Shown one piece after another: positions 22,353 through 30,875 of a stretch of DNA of 64,000 bases. Positions within the stretch are counted from its first letter, which is position 1; each line of letters opens with the position of its first letter. Where the stretch lies: NCBI GenBank assembly GCA_019115145.1, contig DXED01000030.1:124001-188000 (forward strand). The letters run 5' to 3'. The position numbers and the translations under genes were made by a program. Source of the stretch: Claveliimonas intestinigallinarum (GTDB lineage: Bacteria; Bacillota; Clostridia; Lachnospirales; Lachnospiraceae). Below the pieces are notes generated by a model. The model was not told the origin of the DNA. It did not search any database and saw only the letters and a program-made list of their open reading frames with translations.

Positions 22353-22892
22353 TTGAGCAGACTGAAAGAACAGTACCAGAACGAGATCATCGACGCGATG
22401 AACAAAAAGTTCGGTTATAAAAATATCATGGAAGTGCCGAAGCTCGACAAGGTTGTTATCAACATGGGCGTAGGCGAGGCAAAAGACAATCACAAGGTTT
22501 TAGAGTCAGCGATTGCTGATATGGAAAAGATCACAGGACAGAAGGCTGTCATCTGTAAGGCAAAGAAATCTGTGGCAAACTTCAAGATCAGAGAGGGTAT
22601 GCCGATCGGATGCAAGGTTACCTTAAGAGGAGAGAAGATGTATGAGTTCGTTGACCGTCTCATCAATCTTGCCCTTCCCCGCGTGCGTGACTTCAGAGGT
22701 GTAAACCCGAACGCGTTTGACGGAAGAGGTAACTACGCTCTTGGTATCAAAGAGCAGCTCATCTTCCCGGAGATCGAGTACGACAAGGTTGACAAGGTGA
22801 GAGGTATGGACGTGATCTTTGTCACAACTGCGAAGACAGACGAAGAGGCTCGCGAGCTGTTAAGACAGTTCAACATGCCGTTTACAAAATAA
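22353..22892 (+). CDS. rplE: 50S ribosomal protein L5
   Basis: A 179-residue 5S-rRNA-binding protein. It uses a TTG start (22353) after GGAAGGAGGTCC, giving MSRLKEQYQNEIID; the nearby GTG is out of frame and stops at once. Family motifs include KVVINMGVGEAKDN and RDFRGVNPNAFDGRGNYALG in part, and the EIEYDKVDKVRGMD end region. Confidence 0.97.
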   Translation: MSRLKEQYQNEIIDAMNKKFGYKNIMEVPKLDKVVINMGVGEAKDNHKVLESAIADMEKITGQKAVICKAKKSVANFKIREGMPIGCKVTLRGEKMYEFVDRLINLALPRVRDFRGVNPNAFDGRGNYALGIKEQLIFPEIEYDKVDKVRGMDVIFVTTAKTDEEARELLRQFNMPFTK

Positions 22893-22903
22893 GGAGGTAA
22901 ATT

Positions 22904-23089
22904 ATGGCTAAGACAGCAATGAAAATCAAACAGCAGCGCAAGCAGAAATTCTCCACAAGAGAATACAACCGCTGCAGGATCTGCGGTCGTCCGCACGCAT
23001 ATTTGAGAAAATATGGTATCTGCCGTGTTTGCTTCCGCGAACTGGCATACAAAGGACAGATCCCGGGTGTGAAAAAGGCAAGTTGGTAA
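22904..23089 (+). CDS. rpsZ: 30S ribosomal protein S14, zinc type
   Basis: A 61-residue type Z S14 with the complete zinc ribbon CRICGRPHAYLRKYGICRVC (C24, C27, C40, C43). The zinc-independent paralogue is about 89 residues, so this is the short zinc form typical of Gram-positive spc operons. AAGGAGGTAAATT precedes the ATG. Confidence 0.97.
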   Translation: MAKTAMKIKQQRKQKFSTREYNRCRICGRPHAYLRKYGICRVCFRELAYKGQIPGVKKASW

Positions 23090-23104
23090 AGGAGGAAGCA
23101 ATCC

Positions 23105-23506
23105 ATGACTATGAGTGATCCTATTGCAGATATGCTTACAAGAATTCGTAATGCGAACACTGCAAAACACGATACAGTAGACATCCCCGCATCCAAGATG
23201 AAGGTTGCTATCGCTGACATCTTATACAATGAGGGATACATCACAAAATATGAGATCGTAGAAGACGGTGCGTTCAAGACAATCCGTGTGACATTAAAAT
23301 ACGGCGCAGATAAGAATGAGAAGGTTATCTCCGGACTGAAGAGAATTTCCAAGCCGGGTCTCCGCGTGTACGCAAGCAGCGAGGAGCTTCCCAAGGTTCT
23401 CGGCGGACTGGGAACAGCGATCATCTCCACAAACCAGGGTGTGATCACTGACAAAGAAGCAAGAAAACTGGGCGTAGGCGGAGAAGTTCTGGCTTTCGTT
23501 TGGTAG
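23105..23506 (+). CDS. rpsH: 30S ribosomal protein S8
   Basis: A 133-residue central-domain protein (16S helix 21). It starts MTMSDPIADMLTRIRNAN and ends with EARKLGVGGEVLAFVW, the conserved C-terminus. S8 is the spc-operon translational repressor in enterobacteria. A long 228-base spacer with inverted repeats follows before rplF. Confidence 0.98.
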   Translation: MTMSDPIADMLTRIRNANTAKHDTVDIPASKMKVAIADILYNEGYITKYEIVEDGAFKTIRVTLKYGADKNEKVISGLKRISKPGLRVYASSEELPKVLGGLGTAIISTNQGVITDKEARKLGVGGEVLAFVW

Positions 23507-23734
23507 GCACTGAACACTTGGTGAAAGCAAGCCGCAGGGCGAAGCTTGAACCTAGTGAGAAGGCCGTTCTTCGAGCGAAGCGAGAAGAACATCCTTAGAA
23601 TAAATGAGCATGCGGGGAAGAGGAAAGACTACGGCCACTAAGCTCGTAAAAAACCTCGCTAAGTGCTCAATGTGACTGAAAACAGAGCAGGCTAAAGCAT
23701 CTGCTCCGAGAATTTAAGTTAAGGAGGACATGGT
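23507..23734 (+). repeat. Inverted-repeat spacer rpsH-rplF (copy C)
   Basis: There is no gene. It contains the hairpin GTTCTTC (23566-23572) / GAAGAAC (23584-23590) embedded in GAGCGAAGCGAG repeats. It also contains CTCGCTAAGTGCTCA (23655-23669), which recurs as an exact reverse complement in the rpoA-rplQ spacer (32566-32580). The rplF site AAGGAGGA lies at the end. Confidence 0.72.
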
Positions 23735-24277
23735 ATGTCACGTATAGGAAGACTGCCAATCACAATCCCGGCAGGGGTAACTGTTGAGATTGCAGAGAAT
23801 AACAAAGTGACCGTAAAGGGTCCGAAGGGAACTCTTGAGAAAGAGCTTCCGGTTGAAATGGAGATCAAGCAGGAGGGAGATCAGATCATCGTTACAAGAC
23901 CGAACGATCTGAAGAAGATGAAATCCCTTCACGGCCTTACAAGAACACTGATCAACAACATGGTTGTTGGCGTTACCGAAGGATACAAGAAGGTCCTTGA
24001 GGTAAACGGTGTTGGTTACAGGGCTGCAAAAGCGGGAAATAAGCTGACACTCAGCTTAGGATACTCTCACCCGGTAGAAATGATCGATCCTGAAGGCGTT
24101 GAGACTGTTCTGGAGGGTCAGAACAAGATCACTGTCCAGGGAATTGACAAAGAGAAAGTTGGCCAGTATGCGGCTGAGATCAGAGACAAGAGAAGACCGG
24201 AGCCATACAAGGGCAAAGGTATCAAGTATGCTGACGAAGTGATCAGACGTAAAGTTGGTAAGACTGGTAAGAAATAA
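23735..24277 (+). CDS. rplF: 50S ribosomal protein L6
   Basis: A 180-residue protein near the GTPase-associated centre with two tandem alpha/beta domains. It starts MSRIGRLPITIPAGV, and the C-terminal RPEPYKGKGIKYADE and RRKVGKTGKK motifs are intact. It restarts the co-directional spc genes after the structured spacer. Confidence 0.98.
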   Translation: MSRIGRLPITIPAGVTVEIAENNKVTVKGPKGTLEKELPVEMEIKQEGDQIIVTRPNDLKKMKSLHGLTRTLINNMVVGVTEGYKKVLEVNGVGYRAAKAGNKLTLSLGYSHPVEMIDPEGVETVLEGQNKITVQGIDKEKVGQYAAEIRDKRRPEPYKGKGIKYADEVIRRKVGKTGKK

Positions 24278-24294
24278 ATAAGGAGAGTGTGAAA

Positions 24295-24663
24295 ATGGTT
24301 AGCAAGAAATCAAGAACAGAAGTACGTGTTAAAAAGCACAGAAAGTTACGTAACCGTTTAAGCGGTACACCTGAATGCCCACGTTTAGCCGTATTCAGAA
24401 GCAATAATCACATGTACGCACAGATTATTGACGACGTAGCAGGGAACACTCTGGTTGCAGCTTCCACTCTTCAGAAAGATGTGAAAGCAAACCTTGAGAA
24501 GACCAATAACGTTGAAGCAGCAGCTGCTCTGGGTAAAGTGATCGCAGAAAAGGCTCTTGAGAAAGGCATCAAGGAAGTCGTATTCGACAGAGGCGGATTT
24601 GTATATCACGGAAAGATCCAGGCACTTGCAGACGCAGCTCGTGAGGCTGGACTGGAATTCTAG
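24295..24663 (+). CDS. rplR: 50S ribosomal protein L18
   Basis: A 122-residue 5S-rRNA-binding protein. It shows RTEVRVKKHRKLRNRLSGT and a C-terminal FDRGGFVYHGKIQALADAAR block. ATG 24295 is preferred to the GTG at 24289, because AAGGAGA ends 8 bases before it and only 2 before the GTG. Confidence 0.96.
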   Translation: MVSKKSRTEVRVKKHRKLRNRLSGTPECPRLAVFRSNNHMYAQIIDDVAGNTLVAASTLQKDVKANLEKTNNVEAAAALGKVIAEKALEKGIKEVVFDRGGFVYHGKIQALADAAREAGLEF

Positions 24664-24678
24664 GAAGGGAGAACACAC

Positions 24679-25188
24679 ATGAAACAGGAACGTATTGATG
24701 CTAGTCAGTTAGAATTAAATGAAAAAGTAGTGTCAATTAAGCGTGTAACCAAGGTTGTTAAGGGTGGACGAAACATGAGATTTACAGCTCTTGTTGTTGT
24801 CGGAGACGGAAACGGCCATGTGGGCGCAGGCTTAGGAAAGGCAGCCGAGATCCCGGAAGCCATCCGCAAAGGAAAAGAGGACGCTACAAAGAAGCTGATC
24901 ACTGTGGCATTAGATGAAAACGGAAGTATCACACATGATCAGATCGGCAAATTCGGAAGCGCTTCCGTGCTTCTGAAGACAGCTCCGGACGGTACCGGAG
25001 TGATCGCCGGTGGTCCGGCCCGTGCCGTTATCGAGATGGCAGGAATTAAGAATATCCGTACAAAATCTCTTGGTTCCAACAATAAACAGAACGTAGTTCT
25101 TGCTACAATCGAGGGATTAAAGGAAGTAAAGACACCTGAAGAGGTATCCAAGCTCCGCGGCAAATCCGTCGAGGAAATCTTAGGCTAA
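24679..25188 (+). CDS. rpsE: 30S ribosomal protein S5
   Basis: A 169-residue fidelity protein at the mRNA entry. It has the double-stranded-RBD-like N-domain (KEKVVSIKRVTKVVKGGR in part) and VGDGNGHVGAGLGKA, the loop known for spectinomycin-resistance changes. AAGGGAGAACACAC is upstream. Normal length. Confidence 0.97.
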   Translation: MKQERIDASQLELNEKVVSIKRVTKVVKGGRNMRFTALVVVGDGNGHVGAGLGKAAEIPEAIRKGKEDATKKLITVALDENGSITHDQIGKFGSASVLLKTAPDGTGVIAGGPARAVIEMAGIKNIRTKSLGSNNKQNVVLATIEGLKEVKTPEEVSKLRGKSVEEILG

Positions 25189-25202
25189 GGAGGCAGATAA
25201 AA

Positions 25203-25382
25203 ATGGCAGATTTAAAGATTACTTTAGTAAAATCTACAATCGGTGCTGTGCCGAAGCATAAGAAGACAGTAGAGGCTTTGGGACTTAAGAAGACTGGCAA
25301 GACAGTTGTTTTACCGGACAATGCAGCTACAAGAGGCATGGTAAAGCAGGTGCAGCATTTAGTAAAGGTAGAAGAAGCGTAA
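25203..25382 (+). CDS. rpmD: 50S ribosomal protein L30
   Basis: A short gene of 59 residues in the expected place between rpsE and rplO. It reads MADLKITLVKSTIGAVPKHK, then a second helix KTVEALGLKKTGK and NAATRGMVKQVQHLVKVEE, all typical of L30. TAAGGAGGCAGAT precedes the ATG. Easily missed because it is below common length cut-offs. Confidence 0.96.
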   Translation: MADLKITLVKSTIGAVPKHKKTVEALGLKKTGKTVVLPDNAATRGMVKQVQHLVKVEEA

Positions 25383-25408
25383 ATTCAGAGAAGTAAGGAG
25401 GTGTCATA

Positions 25409-25849
25409 ATGGACTTATCAAATTTAAGACCTGCTGACGGGGCAAAACAGAGCAACAACTTCAGAAGAGGACGTGGACATGGCTCCGGAAACGGCAAGAC
25501 AGCCGGCAAGGGACACAAGGGACAGAAGGCCCGTTCTGGCGGCACAAGACCAGGTTTTGAAGGTGGACAGATGCCATTATATAGAAGAATACCGAAGAGA
25601 GGCTTTACAAACAGAAACAGCAAGACAATTGTTGGTATCAATGTGAGCGCTCTGGAGGTGTTCGACAACGATGCTGTTGTATCTGTAGATACACTCATCG
25701 AGAAGGGCATTGTAAAAAATTCTAGGGACGGCGTAAAGATCCTTGGAAATGGTGAACTGACAAAGAAACTTACAGTTCAGGCAAATGCATTCAGCGCAGG
25801 TGCGGCTGCTAAAATAGAGGCTCTTGGTGGAAAAGCAGAGGTGATCTAA
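25409..25849 (+). CDS. rplO: 50S ribosomal protein L15
   Basis: A 146-residue late-assembly protein. It starts MDLSNLRPADGAKQ and has a long Gly/Arg/Lys-rich N-terminal extension (RGRGHGSGNGKTAGKGHKG) and a compact C-terminal domain. Its stop overlaps the secY start (TAATG), coupling ribosome and translocon synthesis. Confidence 0.97.
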   Translation: MDLSNLRPADGAKQSNNFRRGRGHGSGNGKTAGKGHKGQKARSGGTRPGFEGGQMPLYRRIPKRGFTNRNSKTIVGINVSALEVFDNDAVVSVDTLIEKGIVKNSRDGVKILGNGELTKKLTVQANAFSAGAAAKIEALGGKAEVI

Positions 25850-27165
25850 TGTTTAAGACAGTGAGAAGGGCATTTCAGATCGCTGACGTCAGAAAGAAAA
25901 TCCTGTACACGTTCATGATGCTGATCGTGATCAGGATCGGATCTGAGCTGCCCACACCTGGTGTGGATCCGGATTTCATCCAGGACTTCTTTGCGCAGAA
26001 CACTGGTGAGGCGTTTAACTTCTTTAACGCCATCACCGGTGGTTCCTTTGAACAGATGTCCGTACTTGCTCTGAGCATCACACCATACATTACATCATCC
26101 ATCATTATGCAGCTTCTGACCATTGCGATTCCGAAGCTGGAGGAGATGCATAAGGATGGGGAAGACGGACGAAAAAAGATTGCGGCTATCACCCGTTATC
26201 TGACTGTTGTCCTGTCACTGATCCAGTCAACAGCTATGGCGGTTGGATTTGGACGTCAGGGACTTCTCAAAGAGTTTAACTTTGTCAATGCGGCTATCGT
26301 CGTGCTGACACTGACAGCCGGAAGCGCCTTCCTTATGTGGTGCGGCGAGAGGATCACGGAAAAGGGTGTCGGAAATGGTATCTCTATCGTGCTTGTGATC
26401 AACATTATTTCCCGTATCCCCAGCGATATGGCTACTCTTTATGAACAGTTTGTAAAAGGAAAGAGTCTTGCATCCGGCGGACTGGCAGCGCTGATCATCC
26501 TTGCGATTATCCTGGCGCTTGTCGTTTTCGTCATTTTCCTGCAGGATGGACAGAGAAGGATCGCTGTGCAGTATTCACAGAAAATGCAGGGACGCAGAAT
26601 GTTTGGCGGACAGTCCACATACATTCCGCTCCGCGTGAACACAGCGGGCGTGATCCCGATCATCTTCGCATCCTCACTGATGCAGACTCCCATTCTGATC
26701 GCGACCTTCCTTGGAAAGGGCGACGGGGATGGCATTGGAAGTGAGATCCTCCGAGGGCTGAACCAGTCAAACTGGTGTAATCCGCAGCAGCTCCAGTATT
26801 CATGGGGACTGGTGGTGTACATCATCCTGACCGTATTTTTTGCTTATTTCTACACATCCATCACCTTTAATCCGATGGAGATAGCAAATAACATGAAGAA
26901 GAGCGGCGGATTTATTCCCGGTATTCGGCCGGGAAAACCGACAGTTGAATATCTCACGAAGATCTTAAATTACATCATCTTTATCGGCGCATGTGGACTG
27001 ATCCTTGTACAGATCGTGCCAATTTTCTTCAACGGCTGGCTGGGGGCTCATGTCTCCTTCGGCGGCACGTCACTGATCATTATTGTCAGTGTCATACTTG
27101 AGACGATCAAGCAGATCGAGTCACAGATGCTGGTACGCAATTATAAAGGATTTTTAAATAGTTAA
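25849..27165 (+). CDS. secY: Preprotein translocase subunit SecY
   Basis: A 438-residue, ten-TM channel subunit of the Sec translocon. It has the plug/TM2 region (NFFNAITGGSFEQMSVLALS in part), the ITPYITSSIIMQLL segment, and the C4/C5 cytosolic basic loops (GFIPGIRPGKPT). Translation couples to rplO. A 137-base spacer with two hairpins follows before adk. Confidence 0.98.
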   Translation: MFKTVRRAFQIADVRKKILYTFMMLIVIRIGSELPTPGVDPDFIQDFFAQNTGEAFNFFNAITGGSFEQMSVLALSITPYITSSIIMQLLTIAIPKLEEMHKDGEDGRKKIAAITRYLTVVLSLIQSTAMAVGFGRQGLLKEFNFVNAAIVVLTLTAGSAFLMWCGERITEKGVGNGISIVLVINIISRIPSDMATLYEQFVKGKSLASGGLAALIILAIILALVVFVIFLQDGQRRIAVQYSQKMQGRRMFGGQSTYIPLRVNTAGVIPIIFASSLMQTPILIATFLGKGDGDGIGSEILRGLNQSNWCNPQQLQYSWGLVVYIILTVFFAYFYTSITFNPMEIANNMKKSGGFIPGIRPGKPTVEYLTKILNYIIFIGACGLILVQIVPIFFNGWLGAHVSFGGTSLIIIVSVILETIKQIESQMLVRNYKGFLNS

Positions 27166-27302
27166 GCCCCTTTGGGCTGTGCCTGAGGCGAACTGCCAGG
27201 ATGCATTTTTGCATCGCTGGCATACAAGCCGGGCATGCTTCAGTTTTAAACTCGCGGAAAAAAGTTTTCGCGGGTTAAAATGCTATAAGGAGGAAGTAAC
27301 AT
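27166..27302 (+). other. secY-adk spacer with two hairpins
   Basis: GCCAG (27195-27199) ... CTGGC (27217-27221) with inner ATGCA/TGCAT. A second stem is made of TTTTAA-ACTCGCG (from 27244) and CGCG-GGTTAAAA (to 27280). Neither has a following T-run, so they look like processing or stability elements rather than terminators. The adk site TAAGGAGGAAG follows. Confidence 0.6.
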
Positions 27303-27947
27303 ATGAAGATTATTATGTTAGGCGCGCCTGGAGCCGGAAAGGGAACCCAGGCAAAGAAAATCGCCGCGAAGTATGGGATCCCCCACATTTCCACCGGTGA
27401 CATCTTCAGGGCGAACATCAAGAACGGTACAGAGCTTGGAAAGAAGGCCAAGACATATATGGATCAGGGACTTCTCGTGCCGGATGAGCTTGTCGTGGAT
27501 CTGGTAGTGGACCGTGTGAACCAGGATGACTGCAAAAACGGCTATGTACTGGACGGCTTCCCGAGGACGATTCCCCAGGCTGAGGCCCTCACAGAGGCGC
27601 TGGCAAAGATGGGACAGAAAGTGGACTATGCCATCGATGTAGACGTGCCGGATGAGAACATTGTCCGCCGCATGGGCGGAAGAAGAGCCTGCGTGGGCTG
27701 CGGAGCTACATATCATGTAGAGTATGCCCCCACAAAGAAGGAAGGCATCTGTGATGTGTGCGGCGGAGAGCTGATCCTGAGGGACGACGACAAGCCGGAG
27801 ACCGTGCAGAAGAGACTGAACGTGTACCACGAGCAGACACAGCCGCTGATCGACTACTATACAAAGGCAGGTATCCTGAAGACAGTGGACGGCACTGTGG
27901 ATATCGACGATGTATTCCAGGCAATTGTAGATATTTTAGGAGCGTAA
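27303..27947 (+). CDS. adk: Adenylate kinase
   Basis: Cytosolic AMP + ATP to 2 ADP enzyme of 214 residues. The P-loop is GAPGAGKGTQ (residues 7-16), the AMP-binding HISTGDIFRAN follows, and the LID domain carries a zinc-type four-cysteine set (CVGCGATY ... CDVCGGEL), as in Gram-positive enzymes. Normal length, in its usual place after secY. Confidence 0.98.
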   Translation: MKIIMLGAPGAGKGTQAKKIAAKYGIPHISTGDIFRANIKNGTELGKKAKTYMDQGLLVPDELVVDLVVDRVNQDDCKNGYVLDGFPRTIPQAEALTEALAKMGQKVDYAIDVDVPDENIVRRMGGRRACVGCGATYHVEYAPTKKEGICDVCGGELILRDDDKPETVQKRLNVYHEQTQPLIDYYTKAGILKTVDGTVDIDDVFQAIVDILGA

Positions 27948-27951
27948 AGGG

Positions 27952-28737
27952 ATGTCGATCACGATAAAATCACCCAGAGAGATCGAGCTTATGACGGAAG
28001 CGGGCAGGATCCTTGAGACTGTCCACAACGAACTGGCAAAGGAGCTTCATCCGGGAATGACCACCAAGGATATAGACAGGATCGGGGAGGAGCTGATACG
28101 CAGCTACGGCTGCGTGCCCTCCTTCCTGAATTATAACGGCTATCCGGCATCCATCTGCGTGTCTGTAAATGACGAAGTGGTGCACGGCATACCCAGTCCC
28201 CACCGCTTTATCCGGGAGGGGGACATCGTGAGCCTGGACGCCGGCGTCATTTACAGGGGATACCATTCTGACGCGGCCAGGACTTACGGCATCGGTCATA
28301 TCAGCGAGGAAGCGCAGAGGCTGATCGATGTGACCCGGGAATGTTTTTTTGAAGGTATAAAGTACGCAAAAGAGGGCAATCATCTATTTGATATATCCTC
28401 TGCCATCGGAAGATATGCGGGGGAGCGCGGATACGGCGTGGTGAGAGACCTGTGCGGCCACGGGATCGGCACCAATCTCCACGAGTCGCCGGAGATACCA
28501 AATTATGAACAGGGAAGAAAGGGTGTCCTCCTCAAGGAGGGCATGACGCTGGCCATTGAGCCCATGATCAATATGGGAACATGGGAGGTGGAATGGCTGG
28601 ACGATGACTGGACGGTTGTCACAAAGGATCATTCCCTGTCTGCCCACTATGAGAACACGGTGCTGATCACCAAGGGCGAGCCGGTGCTCCTGTCCCTGTC
28701 AGCATATGAAGAGAGGAAGCAGAATGGACAGGTATAA
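27952..28737 (+). CDS. map: Type I methionine aminopeptidase
   Basis: A 261-residue metalloprotease removing N-terminal methionine. The metal ligands are in DAGVIYRGYHSDAARTY (two Asp), the GHGIGTNLHE histidine and the C-terminal glutamates in EPMINMG and SAHYENTV. It starts 4 bases after adk. Its 3' end overlaps the KOW-protein gene by 14 bases. Confidence 0.97.
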   Translation: MSITIKSPREIELMTEAGRILETVHNELAKELHPGMTTKDIDRIGEELIRSYGCVPSFLNYNGYPASICVSVNDEVVHGIPSPHRFIREGDIVSLDAGVIYRGYHSDAARTYGIGHISEEAQRLIDVTRECFFEGIKYAKEGNHLFDISSAIGRYAGERGYGVVRDLCGHGIGTNLHESPEIPNYEQGRKGVLLKEGMTLAIEPMINMGTWEVEWLDDDWTVVTKDHSLSAHYENTVLITKGEPVLLSLSAYEERKQNGQV

Positions 28738-28987
28738 GGCGGGAATGATGGCCAGGTCACTGGCGGGGCATGACGCGGGAAAAATATATGTTATAATAGG
28801 AAGCGACAGCGCATATGTTTATCTGGCAGACGGCAGGCTCCGGACAGTGGATCATCCTAAAAAGAAGAAAAAGAAGCATGTACAGCCTGTCTGCGTCAGG
28901 TGCGGGGAGGCCGCGCTTGACGATGTGGCCGTAAAGAGAATACTTAGAAACTACTTGAACCAGGAAAAAGGAAAACAGGAGGATTAA
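28724..28987 (+). CDS. KOW domain RNA-binding protein (L14e-like)
   Basis: An 87-residue basic protein with a KOW-like motif at the N-terminus (ARSLAGHDAGKIYVIIG) and a lysine cluster HPKKKKKKHVQPV. ATG 28724 follows GAGAGGAAGC and overlaps map; the earlier ATG at 28706 lacks a site. Such genes are regularly found between map and infA in Clostridia. An rRNA- or ribosome-associated role is inferred. Confidence 0.85.
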   Translation: MDRYKAGMMARSLAGHDAGKIYVIIGSDSAYVYLADGRLRTVDHPKKKKKKHVQPVCVRCGEAALDDVAVKRILRNYLNQEKGKQED

Positions 28988-28993
28988 GGAGAC

Positions 28994-29212
28994 ATGTCAA
29001 AAGCTGACGTTATCGAAATCGAAGGAACTGTAGTAGAGAAACTGCCAAACGCAATGTTCCAGGTGGAGCTGGAGAACGGGCACCAGGTGCTGGCTCATAT
29101 CAGCGGAAAGCTGCGTATGAATTTTATCAAGATCCTGCCGGGAGACAAAGTGACACTGGAGCTGTCACCCTATGATCTCTCAAAGGGAAGGATCATCTGG
29201 AGAGACAAGTAA
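28994..29212 (+). CDS. infA: Translation initiation factor IF-1
   Basis: A 72-residue OB-fold protein that binds the 30S A site. It starts MSKADVIEIEGTVVEKLPN and carries LENGHQVLAHISGKLRMNFI and the conserved end LSKGRIIWRDK. AAGGAGAC lies directly upstream; it sits 6 bases after the KOW gene. Confidence 0.98.
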   Translation: MSKADVIEIEGTVVEKLPNAMFQVELENGHQVLAHISGKLRMNFIKILPGDKVTLELSPYDLSKGRIIWRDK

Positions 29213-29250
29213 AAAGCTGTAAATTATCTTAGAAACAACGGGAAAATCTA

Positions 29251-29279
29251 TTGACTTGCCTGAAACGCGGTGCTATACT
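29251..29279 (+). promoter_or_regulatory. Internal promoter before rpmJ
   Basis: TTGACT (29251-29256), 17-base spacer, TATACT (29274-29279), 100 bases before the rpmJ start. It gives the rpmJ-rpsM-rpsK-rpsD-rpoA-rplQ (alpha) segment its own transcription start. Confidence 0.85.
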
Positions 29280-29378
29280 ATATAGGCGCGTTTCCCGGGG
29301 ATTTTTATGCCTTGTTACGGGATTTCCGGAAAAAGCGCCTCGGAACCAAGCAGGCAATGGATGAAAGGAGGATTTGAC

Positions 29379-29492
29379 GTGAAGGTTAGATCATCAGTAA
29401 AACCAATTTGCGAGAAATGCAAAGTAATCAAGAGAAAAGGAAGCATTCGCATTATCTGCGAGAACCCAAAGCATAAACAGCGTCAGGGTTAA
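29379..29492 (+). CDS. rpmJ: 50S ribosomal protein L36
   Basis: A 37-residue zinc-ribbon protein reading MKVRSSVKPICEKCKVIKRK and then ICENPKHKQRQG, with the C-C-C-H ligand set of the zinc form. The GTG start (29379) follows AAAGGAGGATTTGAC. The upstream in-frame stretch from 29307 is the leader, not protein. Confidence 0.96.
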   Translation: MKVRSSVKPICEKCKVIKRKGSIRIICENPKHKQRQG

Positions 29493-29791
29493 TTTGGGCG
29501 GCTGATAGTATGACACGCCAGGGTGTGTGTGCAGTGCTCATACTATTTAATATACATGAAACACCGACAGAGCGTGGATATTCCACAGGGGGTTTCTAGT
29601 ATATTGCTTACAATGCCGGCGGTCATTAGCCGATGGTATGTCGGCTGCCGGAAAGGGCGTGAATACCGACACGCCTGGGCTGGGATATCGGGACATTACT
29701 GCGTTCCGGTAGGGAACAGGAAAAAATCCAGTGCCCGCAGCCTCAATTTAGGACAATATTAAACAACAAAGATCAAATGGAGGAAAATCAC
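29493..29791 (+). promoter_or_regulatory. Structured leader before rpsM
   Basis: There is no gene in 299 bases. Pairings seen: ATAGTATGA (29505-29513) with TCATACTAT (29538-29546); CCGGC (29616-29620) with GCCGG (29647-29651) enclosing AGCCGA/TCGGCT (29628-29633, 29641-29646); GGCGTG (29656-29661) with CACGCC (29670-29675). It could be a ribosomal-protein autoregulatory leader of the alpha operon. The rpsM site ATGGAGGAAAATC closes the region. Confidence 0.58.
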
Positions 29792-30160
29792 ATGGCTCGT
29801 ATTGCAGGTGTAGACTTACCAAGAGACAAACGTGTAGAAATCGGACTGACCTATATTTACGGTATCGGAAGACCGAGCGCAACACGTATTCTGAAAGAAG
29901 CAGGAGTTGATCCGGACATCCGCTGCAGAGATCTGACAGACGACGATGTAAAGAAGATCAGCGCAGTCATCGATGAGACACAGATGGTAGAAGGTGATCT
30001 GAGAAGAGAGATCGCGCTGAACATCAAGAGATTACAGGAGATCGGATGCTACAGAGGTATCCGTCACAGAAAAGGACTCCCGGTTCGTGGACAGAAGACA
30101 AAGACAAATGCAAGAACAAGAAAAGGTCCTAAGAGAACAGTTGCTAATAAAAAGAAATAG
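29792..30160 (+). CDS. rpsM: 30S ribosomal protein S13
   Basis: A 122-residue head protein contacting P-site tRNA and 50S bridges. It starts MARIAGVDLPRDKRVEIGLT and ends with a basic tail (RGQKTKTNARTRKGPKRT). ATG 29792 is chosen for TGGAGGAAAATC. Followed by a 224-base repeat-bearing spacer. Confidence 0.98.
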   Translation: MARIAGVDLPRDKRVEIGLTYIYGIGRPSATRILKEAGVDPDIRCRDLTDDDVKKISAVIDETQMVEGDLRREIALNIKRLQEIGCYRGIRHRKGLPVRGQKTKTNARTRKGPKRTVANKKK

Positions 30161-30384
30161 GCCGAAAGCAGCTTAATGAGGGCGAGCAATAGCGAAGCCC
30201 GAATTCCAGCGCGAGGCCGTTCGCGAACCTTAGCGAAAGCAAACTCGAAGAGTGCAGCTTGAGCTTAGTTGAGCGAACTACCTCCACGATGAAAGTGTTT
30301 TGGTATTTCTTTGTTCAGGCCGAAGGCCTGAACTACCTTATCAATCGAAAACAACGCAAATTTCAAGAAAGTAGGTTAGTTTAA
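30161..30384 (+). repeat. Repeat spacer rpsM-rpsK (repeat copy B)
   Basis: The core 30181-30278 matches the rplW-rplB spacer in the same order: GGCGAGC, ATAGCGAAG, CCGTTCGCGAA, TAGTTGAGCGAAC. GTTCGC and GCGAAC are inverted with respect to each other, so the element can fold. A second hairpin, CAGGCC gaa GGCCTG, lies near 30316-30330. No gene is seen. Confidence 0.8.
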
Positions 30385-30780
30385 ATGGCAAAGAAAGTTA
30401 CAAAAAAAGTGACAAAGAAACGTGTCAAGAAAAACGTTGAACACGGACAAGCACATATCCAGTCATCTTTTAACAATACAATCGTAACATTAACAGATGC
30501 ACAGGGAAATGCTCTGTCATGGGCAAGTGCTGGTGGTCTGGGATTTAGAGGTTCAAGGAAATCTACTCCGTATGCAGCACAGATGGCAGCTGAGACAGCA
30601 GCAAAGGCAGCTCTGGTACACGGCTTAAAGACAGTAGATGTTATGGTAAAAGGACCTGGTTCGGGAAGAGAGGCAGCAATCCGTGCCCTTCAGGCATGTG
30701 GAATTGACGTTACAAGCATCAGAGACGTAACACCGGTTCCCCACAACGGATGCCGTCCGCCGAAACGCAGAAGAGTCTAG
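30385..30780 (+). CDS. rpsK: 30S ribosomal protein S11
   Basis: A 131-residue platform protein beside the E site. A lysine-rich start (MAKKVTKKVTKKRVKKN) precedes GQAHIQSSFNNTIVTLTD and the C-terminal VTPVPHNGCRPPKRRRV, all typical. The upstream site is weak (AAGAAAGTAGG), unlike its neighbours, so initiation may depend on the spacer structure. Confidence 0.97.
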   Translation: MAKKVTKKVTKKRVKKNVEHGQAHIQSSFNNTIVTLTDAQGNALSWASAGGLGFRGSRKSTPYAAQMAAETAAKAALVHGLKTVDVMVKGPGSGREAAIRALQACGIDVTSIRDVTPVPHNGCRPPKRRRV

Positions 30781-30875
30781 TCTTCGGATTGTGTTTCAGG
30801 ATTAATTAAGATATTAACAACAGAAACAGTGAATTGGATTTCAATATCCCAAGAAATCAGGAGGAAAGCGAAAAC

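Noticed and set aside
29307..29378. N-terminal extension of L36
   Set aside because: The extension lies just downstream of the promoter -10 and lacks a start site; the GTG at 29379 has a strong Shine-Dalgarno and gives the normal 37-residue protein.
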